NCBI GenBank assembly: GCA_047616325.1
Contig: JBLHGN010000118.1
Location: 1-10,271, forward strand
Reading direction: 5' to 3'
From: JBLHGN01 sp047616325
Lineage (GTDB): Bacteria; Pseudomonadota; Gammaproteobacteria; Pseudomonadales; Cellvibrionaceae
DNA length: 10,271 nucleotides
Shown here: one piece after another, positions 1 through 6,006 of the stretch
How the letters are laid out: each line of letters begins with the position of its first letter
Position numbering within the stretch: the stretch's first letter is position 1
The notes under the pieces: model-generated
The model's database searches: none
What the model was told of the DNA's origin: nothing
What the model saw: the letters and a program-made list of their open reading frames with translations, nothing else
Made by a program: the position numbers and the translations under genes

Positions 1-197
1 TTCGGAATCGCTAGATTGTTGACTTTTTCACCTGCTGAAGATGTCAGCCGATTCGTCGAGTAACAACTTTTCCATGCATTAACCTGCGTGGCGTGAACCT
101 CAAATTTAGAAGCAATTTGATTGACTGTCTGTTGGCCCTTCAGGGCCGCTATGGCAACTTTGGCTTTGAACTTGGCTGAAAATATTTTACGCTTCAT
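1..197 (-). pseudogene. IS3-family transposase OrfA, degenerate 5' part
   Basis: Reading leftward from an ATG at 197, preceded by a purine-rich GAGAG, the protein starts MKRKIFSAKFKAKVAI, continues ALKGQQTVNQIASKFEVHA and reaches TQVNAW. This is the helix-turn-helix N-terminus typical of IS3-family OrfA proteins, which bind the ends of the element. After the tryptophan the expected continuation (LLDESADIFS) lies in another frame, so there is an indel near positions 65-75. That second frame then meets TGA at 28-30. The gene runs off the window, so OrfB with its DDE catalytic residues would lie further left. A short distance upstream of the ATG lies a plausible IS terminal repeat. I infer an inactive copy. 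Family assignment is confident; the subgroup is not determined. Confidence 0.75.
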
Positions 198-234
198 AGT
201 GGTCTCTCGATTCAGTGATTTTTATTCTAACTCA

Positions 235-257
235 CTGTCTCAATTTCGGGGGCCACT
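235..257. repeat. Probable terminal inverted repeat of the IS3-type element
   Basis: On the minus strand this reads TAGTGGCCCCCGAAATTGAG followed by ACAGT, about 40 bp upstream of the orfA start codon. Position and sequence style (TGG, a C-run, then GAAATTGAGACAG) fit the left end of an IS3-family element. The partner repeat is outside the window, so the exact end and any target duplication cannot be confirmed. The DNA immediately to the right (from about 262) already reads as a different transposase fragment, which supports an element boundary here. Confidence 0.55.
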
Positions 258-261
258 ATAG

Positions 262-375
262 GGCGGCATAAGTTTGAAATGAATCCATCCGCAGGCTTTG
301 CTTTCCAAAACAAAAAATAATGCTCAATATCATAACGATCACGGTAATTTTCAACGCACTCATGATATGAGGTGG
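262..375 (-). pseudogene. IS4-like DDE transposase, short C-terminal-region fragment
   Basis: Read on the minus strand, one frame gives HECVENYRDRYDIEHYFLF and the neighbouring frame continues FGKQSLRMDSFQTYAA. Together these match the conserved block of IS4-like transposases usually seen as RYDIEHFFRFGKQ...L...FQT, which includes the catalytic glutamate. A single extra T in the T-run near 309-317 accounts for the frame change. Only about 35 residues survive: the right edge meets a stop and an unrelated transposase piece, and the left edge meets the IS3-type terminus. The N-terminal part of what looks like the same family lies in the same orientation at 2616-3086. This may therefore be the far half of one interrupted gene, although roughly the middle half of the protein is absent. 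Confidence 0.6.
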
Positions 376-712
376 ACTACACCCTGATGGGGCAACAGAT
401 CTTAATTGTCTTTGATCCACACTCGCGGCAAATACTGTAGTGGAATCACTCCAAGGGCACTGTTTAGGTCCGGTAACCCTCGTCAACCGCGTCGCATACA
501 ACCATCGCAAGCGTATACGAACAACCTCAGAAAACAATCCCGTTCAAGAAAAAATAGCCGCACCAAAAGACAGTATCGTTGAGTTGGTGTTGAAGGAACA
601 GACGCGTCGTTTAGGGAGCATAGCCACACGATCATTTGCAGAAAATACAGCACAACATTCAGCCGATCTTGCTACCCACCGAGCCACATTCCATAAAGAT
701 AAAACCCAATAG
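364..712 (+). pseudogene. Mu/TniA-like DDE transposase, C-terminal fragment with frameshift
   Basis: Two frames join into one recognisable tail. The first, from about 366, gives YEVDYTLMGQQILIVFDPHS and ends QIL at 437. The second, from 437, gives VVESLQGHCLGPVTLVNRVA followed by YNHRKRIR and runs to TAG at 710-712. The pattern 'YEV...G..I.IVFDP....Q.L...G..LG....V..VANNHRKR' resembles the C-terminal beta-barrel and tail of Mu/TniA-type transposases encoded just before an ATPase partner. One missing base at about 437 explains the frame change. The catalytic core is absent; DNA to the left belongs to the IS4-like fragment. The stop codon overlaps the Shine-Dalgarno (AGGAGG, 711-716) of the next gene, so the two were an operon. 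The exact transposon family is uncertain. Confidence 0.6.
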
Positions 713-723
713 GAGGAATACAC

Positions 724-1542
724 ATGTACAGATAACACTTTGGCATTACCGCCTGCCCTCTCGATAAAGACAGTCAGGCGCTTTTTAGCCATCAGCAGCT
801 GGAATATCTCACTTCTCGCTTTCAATGGCTCTTAGAGTCGCCGGGTATCGGCATCTTAACTGGAGATGCCGGCGCTGGGAAAACGGCGGCCCTTCGGCAC
901 CTGACAAAGGATCTCAATCCGCACAACTACAAAGTCATTTACAGCCCCGATACCGATTGCAGTCCACGGGATTTTTATCGCAACTTGGCCATGACATTAG
1001 GCTTGGAGCCCGCTTATCGACGCACACAATTATGGCGCGACATTAAAGACTGCATTACCGACCTAGTTGACAACAAACGGATACAACCTATCTGGATTAT
1101 TGATGAAGCACAAAACCTTCCGGCACCGTTTTTTCGCAACTTCCCCACATTCCTGAATTATGCCTTCGACGCAAGGGATATGACTACCGTCTGGTTTGTG
1201 GGTTTGTGGGTTTGTGGGTTTGTGGGTTTGTCGCAACTCAAGCACACCTTTTCACGAGCGCCTAACGCAGCCCTGGCTAGCCGAATATACGCACGCGTGC
1301 ACCTGGATCCGATGCACAGCGCCGAGCTCTTTAGAGAATTAATCTCACACGGGTTTGAAAGTGTAGGGTGTCGTCAAACATTACTGTCAGACTCAGGGAT
1401 TGAATTATTGCGTCAAGCCTCGCAAGGCAAGCCACGTCAAGCGGGGCAGCTGTTAAAAACAGCTTTACGCTTAGCGACAAGCAAAGGGACAAATCACTTG
1501 CCGGATGACCTCATACTGGAATCGATTGAGGGCTTGAGATGA
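724..1542 (+). pseudogene. ExeA/TniB-like AAA+ ATPase of a transposon, disrupted by a stop at codon 4
   Basis: A single frame from ATG at 724 to TGA at 1540-1542 encodes about 270 residues of an ExeA/TniB-like AAA+ ATPase. Transposition ATPases of this kind bind target DNA and activate a DDE transposase. After MYR comes TAA (733-735), then HFGITACPLDKDSQALFSHQ. Walker A is GDAGAGKT (862-885) and Walker B is IWIIDEAQNLP (DE at 1102-1107). The sensor-1-like segment VWFVG...LSQLKHTF is split by an 8-residue insertion made by a tandem repeat. A very good Shine-Dalgarno, AGGAGG at 711-716, precedes the ATG, which argues that 724 was the real start. The next in-frame ATG (985) lies beyond Walker A, so restarting there could not give a working ATPase. 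The last 4 bp overlap the following small gene. I infer a recently inactivated gene; a base-calling error at 733-735 is the alternative. Confidence 0.7.
1193..1231 (+). repeat. Tandem octamer repeat, GGTTTGTG x 4.9
   Basis: Four perfect copies of GGTTTGTG are followed by a fifth lacking only its last base, inside the ATPase coding frame. The unexpanded sequence would encode VWFVGLSQLKH, which agrees with the conserved VGLPEL-like segment of these ATPases. Three extra octamers (24 bp) therefore insert eight residues (LWVCGFVG) without shifting the frame. Slipped-strand expansion is the likely cause. Any change of one or two units would shift the frame. Confidence 0.9.
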
Positions 1543-1778
1543 GCGATGAAAAAACACTCAAGATTACGCTACCGCTGTTATCTCCATCACAGGCGATAAT
1601 TTTATCGGATTGTTTGTTTGCCCTGGCCCATCAATTAGAACTCGACTACGCCGATGAAATACGCTCTCTGAAACAGGCCGCTAGAAATGGGACCGATGAC
1701 CCACAGAATTTATCTGCTGATGGCAATAACGACTTAATAGAAAAAACAACCACCTTCTTAGAAGGTGGTTTTGCTTAA
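1539..1778 (+). CDS. Small hypothetical protein, third gene of the decayed transposon
   Basis: The 79-residue protein begins MSDEKTLKITLPLLSPSQAI. Its ATG overlaps the ATPase stop codon (ATGA, 1539-1542), so it would have been translationally coupled to it. It is acidic and predicted mainly helical in the middle (about residues 18-48, LSDCLFALAHQLELDYADEI). I see no DNA-binding motif, membrane segment or metal site, and no family I can name. A short third gene after a transposase and an ExeA-like ATPase suggests an accessory transposition protein, by inference only. The last 10-13 residues (TTTFLEGGFA) are encoded by the hairpin at 1748-1770, which looks like the end of an IS200-type element. 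The native C-terminus may therefore have been replaced. With its upstream partners broken, it is doubtful that it is expressed usefully. Confidence 0.5.
   Translation: MSDEKTLKITLPLLSPSQAIILSDCLFALAHQLELDYADEIRSLKQAARNGTDDPQNLSADGNNDLIEKTTTFLEGGFA
1748..1770 (-). repeat. Right-end hairpin of the IS200-type element
   Basis: A perfect 10-bp stem, AACCACCTTC paired with GAAGGTGGTT, has a 3-nt loop. It lies 73 bp beyond the tnpA stop codon. In IS200/IS605 elements such imperfectly or perfectly paired subterminal hairpins are bound by TnpA. On the plus strand it is followed by TTTTG, so it could also act as a weak terminator for the decayed transposon operon; both roles are possible. Confidence 0.65.
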
Positions 1779-1843
1779 GCCCCCTAAAAGGGTGCGAGTG
1801 CCAGCCATCTTAGAAGGCTAGCCAGCTACCCCCTAGTGTATAA

Positions 1844-2269
1844 TTAAATATCGAACTCTTGCTGTTTTTCCAATTTTTCTTGGTGCTTTACATATTTTCT
1901 GACCATGTCAGAATCTAAACCAACCGTATCTACACAGTATCCTTTTGCCCAAAAATGATTGCCCCAATATGGCCTTTTCTTTAAATGTGGAAGCGGCTTA
2001 AACACCCTTATTGCCGAACGCCCTTTCAGCGCTCCCATCAACTCTGACATCGATTGCTTTGGTGGTACTTTTATCAAAAGGTGTACATGATCTAATTGGA
2101 CATTTAACTCAACTATTTGACAACCTAACCGACCACGGTATGCCTGTATACAATGGTATACCTCTTTGCCCACATTACCTCCTAACACTCTATACCTGTA
2201 CTTTGGCGTCCAAACAATATGGTATTCATAATGCCAAAGAACGTGCGATAATCTTTCAAATCTGCTCAT
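1844..2269 (-). CDS. tnpA: IS200/IS605-family Y1 HUH transposase
   Basis: The 141-residue protein is full length for IS200-type TnpA. It carries the HUH metal-binding motif as HVH (H61, H63; context LDHVHLLIKVPP). The single catalytic tyrosine is in DMVRKYVKHQE (Y126, with Q130 one helical turn on). Also visible are the family signatures ELMGALKGRSAIRVF and KRPYWGNHFWAKGYCVDTVG. The enzyme acts as a dimer, cutting single-stranded element ends at hairpins and joining through a 5'-phosphotyrosine bond. ATG at 2269 has GAGAGG about 8 nt upstream. No stop codon, frameshift or missing catalytic residue is seen, so the protein should be active if expressed. Expression of this family is normally very low. 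Confidence 0.95.
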   Translation of the reverse strand: MSRFERLSHVLWHYEYHIVWTPKYRYRVLGGNVGKEVYHCIQAYRGRLGCQIVELNVQLDHVHLLIKVPPKQSMSELMGALKGRSAIRVFKPLPHLKKRPYWGNHFWAKGYCVDTVGLDSDMVRKYVKHQEKLEKQQEFDI

Positions 2270-2286
2270 GTGTGTTTCCTCTCTCA

Positions 2287-2300
2287 GTTATGGGGATAAC
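2287..2300 (-). promoter_or_regulatory. Small stem-loop in the tnpA leader
   Basis: GTTAT and ATAAC pair across a CCCC loop just upstream of the tnpA ribosome-binding site on the minus strand. IS200 transposase genes are known for leader structures that limit transcription or translation. This short stem is compatible with that but is too weak to be sure. Confidence 0.25.
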
Positions 2301-2352
2301 CAAGAACGGTAATACCATGAGCAGAAACTACAGGCATAGCCTTTCGACGATG

Positions 2353-2373
2353 ACCACGCCCAAAGGACGTGGT
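2353..2373 (-). repeat. Left-end hairpin of the IS200-type element
   Basis: On the tnpA-sense (minus) strand, ACCACGTCC pairs with GGGCGTGGT around a TTT loop, with one G-T wobble at the seventh pair. On the plus strand the same position is a C-A mismatch, so the fold is better on the sense strand. That is what is expected if TnpA reads the top strand as single-stranded DNA. It lies 83 bp upstream of the tnpA start. Confidence 0.65.
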
Positions 2374-2390
2374 TTTAACTTCTTAATAAA

Positions 2391-2615
2391 ACAACCTAGA
2401 CAGTGGGGTCACCTGCAATGTGTGGCTCTACGGCTGGCACTCAAGCATGTCGACTCTCCTCCTTATCAGTCCATCGATATTTCTTACAAGGTGTTTACGT
2501 CGTGAAGGTGGGCAGAGAGATGGAGGTGCCAGTTTGACGCCGATTAACTTGTAGGGGAGCTTTGCGATGGTGTAACAAAATAGCTTTAGAACGATTCACC
2601 TTTACGAGTAAATTA
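2391..2615. other. Gene-poor junction segment
   Basis: About 225 bp lies between the IS200-type left end and the IS4-like transposase fragment. Frames on both strands are short and resemble nothing I recognise. It could hold the remaining end of the Mu/TniA-like transposon or the missing tail of the small third gene, but no terminal repeat is evident. I assign no function. Confidence 0.4.
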
Positions 2616-2664
2616 TTAAAATAAGCGAGCGTATGGCCTGATCGTCCCACCTAAAATAGCTTTA
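2577..2664. repeat. Pair of 12-bp direct repeats
   Basis: AAAATAGCTTTA occurs at 2577-2588 and again at 2653-2664. The second copy lies near the point where the IS4-like transposase fragment loses resemblance to its family, so the pair might mark a rearrangement or slipped duplication. Twelve AT-rich bases could also match by chance. Confidence 0.35.
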
Positions 2665-3086
2665 AGTAAACTCTCCAAAATTACTCGGTACGTTGCACCT
2701 GCACAGATGGGTTTATTGCCTGGTGCGGGATTGGCTTTGTGGACAATGGAGCGATCATCCAGTGTTTTTGCATGAAGCCTATCTTGAGGCGTGCAATCTA
2801 CTACAAAGCGGTGATAGGAGGCCATATCCTTCGGTTGGCTTGTGCGCCATATGAGCTTTTGAATGTCATACCATTGCGCTACCGCCAAGCCATCGGTTAG
2901 CGCATCGGTGATGCTAGGATATTGACGTGTGAAAAATGCAGATTTACTCAGATGAACAACGCTGTTGAGTGAAGTAGTCGATGCTGAATTCGCGTCCATT
3001 AGTTCAAAGATAGCATCTTTACGTTTCGGGAACAGGTGATACAGCGTATCGCGAAAATCTACCCGTTTTTCTCGGATATTTTTCAT
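2616..3086 (-). pseudogene. IS4-like DDE transposase, N-terminal fragment
   Basis: The 156-codon frame starts MKNIREKRVDFRDTLYHLFP and continues KRKDAIFELMDA. It then shows VVHLSKSAFFTRQYPSITDAL. The segment YHRFVVDCTPQDRLHAKTLD, with VHKANPAPGNKPICAG after it, corresponds to the family block 'DxTP.....AETL.DR...H..NP..GNKP...G', which carries the first catalytic aspartate (the D of VDCTP). Complete members are about three times longer. After about residue 137 (YRVIL) the sequence stops resembling the family and ends at TAA near 2616. The start has GAGG about 6 nt upstream. A piece of the far C-terminal region of the same family lies on the same strand at 262-375, consistent with one gene split by later insertions and deletion. 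It cannot be catalytically active. Confidence 0.65.
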
Positions 3087-3104
3087 AATGTGCCTCTGAA
3101 ATTT

Positions 3105-3124
3105 ATGTGTTTACAGAAACACAT
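3105..3124. repeat. Perfect 8-bp stem palindrome
   Basis: ATGTGTTT and AAACACAT flank a 4-nt spacer in the AT-rich spacer upstream of the IS4-like fragment. It could be part of an element end, an operator or a weak hairpin; there is no T-run supporting a terminator on the minus strand. No specific role is assigned. Confidence 0.4.
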
Positions 3125-3194
3125 ATTTTTGTTGATAGTTTATTTCATTTATTTTGTTGTTTTTCCACTTTAGGTCGCCCAATCAGTCCAAAGT

Positions 3195-3727
3195 CAAACC
3201 ATAGGCATGGACCCCTTTGCAAAACCCGATGACGAGTTGGCGCAGCACAGCGCTGCGGTTCTTTGCAGCGAAATTTTCAGGGTTACTCCACCAATAAAGA
3301 GTGCGATTTATTTTCGTTTGGCGTATCCGCTATCAGTTCGATTTGCAGCAGCATACTCCAAAACCATAAAGACATTAAAAACTATGCACGGTCTTTGGAT
3401 CAAAGCAAGCTCGCCATTTGTCGCGGAGTAATACTGAACAACGACGACAGCATCAGAAAAGCGGTTATAAACCAACTAAAATGCAATTTTGAATTACCTT
3501 TCGAAGCCATCGAAAACCAGTTCAATATAAAATTCAAGCAATACTTTGAAGACGAATTAGAGGCATTAGCCCAACTCGAAAAAGACGGATTACTATCAAT
3601 AACACCTACAAAAATAACCGTCAAAGACGCAGGCAGATTATTAATAAGAAGTATTTGCATGACCTTTGACGCCTATTTGGACAAACAAGTGAGCGCAAAC
3701 CAAAATAGATACTCAAGAATCATCTGA
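3195..3727 (+). pseudogene. hemN: Oxygen-independent coproporphyrinogen III dehydrogenase, 3' fragment with frameshift
   Basis: The frame containing IGMDPFAKPDDELAQ (about 3201-3245) matches the conserved IGMDHFAKPDDELA of HemN, with P in place of H. A neighbouring frame from about 3263 continues LQRNFQGYSTNKECDLF and then GVSAIS. It ends GRLLIRSICMTFDAYL and then NRYSRII, stopping with TGA at 3725-3727; this is the characteristic HemN C-terminus. The two frames are joined by loss of one base in the T-run near 3261-3264. HemN is a radical SAM enzyme of about 455 residues that converts coproporphyrinogen III to protoporphyrinogen IX. Here roughly the first 300 residues, including the CxxxCxxC iron-sulfur site, are absent, so the fragment is inactive. 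It converges on flhB and is probably a leftover from a rearrangement. Confidence 0.85.
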
Positions 3728-3782
3728 TGTGACATTAAATAGATGCAGTATTTTCAGCGGTACTATTGCCAAACTTAGAGTA

Positions 3783-4913
3783 TTAGTACTGCATATCCTT
3801 CGGAATATCGAGTTTTTTCGGAAAATCGGGTTTTTCTCCACGGCCCTTTTTGTATTCGCGAATTTGAAACACATAAGCTAGCACTTGCGCCACCGCCATA
3901 TAAAGTCCTTTGGGCACTTCATCGTTTATTTCCGTGGTATGGTAAATCGCCCTCGCCAGAACAGGTGACTCGACAAACTCAATTTTATGCATTCGCGCAA
4001 TCTCTCGAATTTTCATCGCTGTATGATCTACGCCCTTGGCTAAGAGCACCGGCGTAGACATAGTACTAGGGTCGTATTTTAAAGCGATTGAAAAATGCGT
4101 TGGGTTTGTAATTATCACATCGGCTTCCGGCACGGCTGACATCATTCGCTTTCTCGACATTTCTTGTTGCAACTGCCGGATCTTGCTTTTTATTTCTGGC
4201 TTCCCTTCACTGTCTTTCATTTCGTCTTTAATATCTTGGTGGGACATCTTTAACTTTTTACTATGCTCATGAATTTGAAAGGGAATATCGATAGCTGCGA
4301 TAATAATCGTGGATGCCGACAGCAACACAGCAGCAATTGTACTCAAACGCAATGAATGAAAAATACCACGTTCCACGCCTTCTGATGCCAAACCCAACAA
4401 TTCGTGTTTTGTTGCCAAAAGTATAAAATATGCAACAAACACAATCACCAACACTTTGCCTATCGCTTTCGCCAACTCAACCAAAGACTTAACTGAAAAC
4501 ATTCGTTTAAGCCCCGCTATAGGGTCCATACGATTCAGTTTTGGCGCAAGAGATTTCGCATTAAAAAGCCAGCCACCTAGCGCTAACGGCCCGACTATGG
4601 CAGCAAAAACTATAAGTGCGAATAGAGGGAGAAGGGATACAAGCGCATCATAAAATGAATGCCCAAGATGATAGAACATAACATTTGGGTCGAAGATACT
4701 CTGACGATCCAGACTGAAGTTATATTCCATTATTTTCAACATATCTCGCGATATTTTTCCGCCAAACATTAACAAACCAAATGTTCCAGCCAGCAATACC
4801 ACAGTAGTTACCAGCTCTTTAGAGCGGGGGATCTGCCCCTCTTCTTTCGCCTTTTCGAGACGTTTCGGAGTGGGCTCTTCGGTTTTTTCCTGGGAGCTAT
4901 CTTCATCAGCCAC
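3783..4913 (-). CDS. flhB: Flagellar export apparatus protein FlhB, substrate-specificity switch
   Basis: The 376-residue protein is normal length for FlhB. It begins with the signature DSSQEKTEEPTPKRLEKAKE followed by EGQIPRSKEL. Four hydrophobic segments lie at roughly residues 34-51, 91-117, 150-167 and 190-212. The cytoplasmic domain carries the self-cleavage motif NPTH at 270-273 (context ADVIITNPTHFSIALKY). FlhB sits beside the FliPQR gate and switches export from rod/hook to filament proteins through cleavage between N270 and P271 and interaction with FliK. The start is GTG at 4913 with GGAG about 10 nt upstream, 31 bp after fliR. It is the last flagellar gene here. The flhA gene that usually follows in this type of cluster is replaced by the hemN remnant and mobile elements. 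No strong terminator is seen. Confidence 0.97.
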   Translation of the reverse strand: MADEDSSQEKTEEPTPKRLEKAKEEGQIPRSKELVTTVVLLAGTFGLLMFGGKISRDMLKIMEYNFSLDRQSIFDPNVMFYHLGHSFYDALVSLLPLFALIVFAAIVGPLALGGWLFNAKSLAPKLNRMDPIAGLKRMFSVKSLVELAKAIGKVLVIVFVAYFILLATKHELLGLASEGVERGIFHSLRLSTIAAVLLSASTIIIAAIDIPFQIHEHSKKLKMSHQDIKDEMKDSEGKPEIKSKIRQLQQEMSRKRMMSAVPEADVIITNPTHFSIALKYDPSTMSTPVLLAKGVDHTAMKIREIARMHKIEFVESPVLARAIYHTTEINDEVPKGLYMAVAQVLAYVFQIREYKKGRGEKPDFPKKLDIPKDMQY

Positions 4914-4944
4914 AGCCTTTGCTCCTTATATATAATTCTGTAAA

Positions 4945-5718
4945 TTAAAGCCTAAGTAGCTCAGTAGTCACCTGAAGCGAATAAGCCATTATTTCTTCAA
5001 ACGCTGGACTGATATTAGTTAAACCAAGCCAAACTAAAACTAAACCAACAATTAATGTAAAAGGAAAGCCAACCGCAAATATATTAAGCTGAGGCGCGGC
5101 ACGACTCATTACACCAAAAGCAATATTAACAAACAACAAAGACGTTAAAACCGGCAAAGACAACACTAAGGCGGCAGAAAACATCCACGTTGCCAGCGAC
5201 GCTACGCTGTAGAACACCTGTATATCAATGACCCACGCACCAGGAGGTAGCGAAGTAAAACTGTCGACGATCAGCTCAATTAACAATAGGTGCCCATTTG
5301 TGGCAACAAACATCAGGGTTATAATCATCAGAAAGAATTGTGAAAGCACCGTAGTTTGAACGCCATTGGTCGGGTCATTCATTGAAGCAAAGCCCAAGCC
5401 CATTTTCATGGCCATAAACTGGCCGCTTAATATAAAAACCTGAAAGGCAACTTGAAAAATAAACCCCACCATCACGCCCAATGCCGCCTCCTGTGCGACA
5501 TAGAGCAGTGTCATAGGCGACAAACCCGTTATGCTAGGTATTTCTGGAATTAAGGGCACAACAATTACAGTCACTAACATCGAAAGCACCAAACGAACTC
5601 GAGGTGATACGATTTTTGAGCCCACTACAGGCATGACCATTAGCATGGCCCCTATGCGTACAAAGGGCAAAAAATACTGCAGAATAAACTGAACAACTTG
5701 TTCTTCGGTAAAGGTCAC
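4945..5718 (-). CDS. fliR: Flagellar export gate protein FliR
   Basis: The 257-residue, very hydrophobic protein has about six membrane-spanning stretches. It shows FliR features: FVRIGAMLMVMPVVGSKIVS near residues 20-39, RVRLVLSMLVTVIVVPLIP, and the central GVMVGFIFQVAFQVFILSGQ region followed by MGLGFASMNDP. FliR completes the FliP5-FliQ4-FliR1 export gate in the centre of the basal body. Length and motifs indicate an intact protein. The proposed start is GTG at 5718, 7 bp after the fliQ stop. Its ribosome-binding site would fall inside the end of fliQ (ATAGGTTAG) and is weak, so translation probably depends on coupling to fliQ. Confidence 0.95.
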   Translation of the reverse strand: MTFTEEQVVQFILQYFLPFVRIGAMLMVMPVVGSKIVSPRVRLVLSMLVTVIVVPLIPEIPSITGLSPMTLLYVAQEAALGVMVGFIFQVAFQVFILSGQFMAMKMGLGFASMNDPTNGVQTTVLSQFFLMIITLMFVATNGHLLLIELIVDSFTSLPPGAWVIDIQVFYSVASLATWMFSAALVLSLPVLTSLLFVNIAFGVMSRAAPQLNIFAVGFPFTLIVGLVLVWLGLTNISPAFEEIMAYSLQVTTELLRL

Positions 5719-5725
5719 GATTACG

Positions 5726-5995
5726 CTAACCTATTATTTCTGGAACAAGCAGCATTAAATTGGTAAAGAGGTCTAAAATGTTTTGCAATAGCCACGGGCC
5801 AGTGATCATTATCGTGGCGAGGGTAATCATCAATCGCGGTAAAAAACTTAGCGTCTGCTCGTTAATTTGAGTTGCCGCCTGAAAAGTGCTCACAAGCAGG
5901 CCAACCAAAAGACTTGGCACCACAATTACAGCCACCATTGTCATCACCAAAAAAAAAGCATCGCCAAAGAGCTGCAGAGCCATTTCAGAAGTCAT
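5726..5995 (-). CDS. fliQ: Flagellar export gate protein FliQ
   Basis: The 89-residue protein is exactly the usual FliQ length. It has two hydrophobic helices (about residues 14-36 and 53-77) joined by the family's QAATQINEQTLSFLPR loop. FliQ packs around FliP/FliR in the export gate. ATG at 5995 is preceded by a strong AGGGGGGAA, and the gene starts 11 bp after fliP. No abnormality is seen. Confidence 0.96.
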   Translation of the reverse strand: MTSEMALQLFGDAFFLVMTMVAVIVVPSLLVGLLVSTFQAATQINEQTLSFLPRLMITLATIMITGPWLLQNILDLFTNLMLLVPEIIG

Positions 5996-6006
5996 TACAT
6001 TCCCCC

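Larger units (their letters stand above)
1733..2390 (-). mobile_element. IS200/IS605-type insertion sequence, tnpA only, apparently complete
   Basis: An intact Y1 HUH transposase gene sits between two subterminal hairpins, 1748-1770 downstream and 2353-2373 upstream of tnpA. That is the layout of IS200-group elements, which move as single strands and leave no inverted repeats or target duplications. Both hairpin stems begin ACCAC on the tnpA-sense strand. The string CTTAAT occurs just outside each hairpin (1733-1738 and 2382-2387), a possible cleavage or guide signal. The limits given are inferred from those strings and could be off by tens of bases. About 650 bp is close to the usual size for elements lacking tnpB. 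No tnpB is present. Confidence 0.65.

Noticed and set aside
544..825. Minus-strand 93-codon frame over the transposase tail
   Set aside because: The plus strand carries the recognisable transposase tail and the start of the ATPase; this is a complementary-strand artefact.
1193..1231. CRISPR-like array
   Set aside because: The units are contiguous octamers with no spacers and lie inside a reading frame.
2011..2505. Open frame of 164 codons on the plus strand across the IS200-type element
   Set aside because: Most of it is the complement of tnpA, whose protein is clearly recognisable on the other strand; the remainder has no family resemblance.
3743..3794. Inverted repeat ATGCAGTA / TACTGCAT around the end of flhB as a terminator
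   Set aside because: The arms are 36 bp apart, one arm is flhB coding sequence and no T-run follows on either strand.
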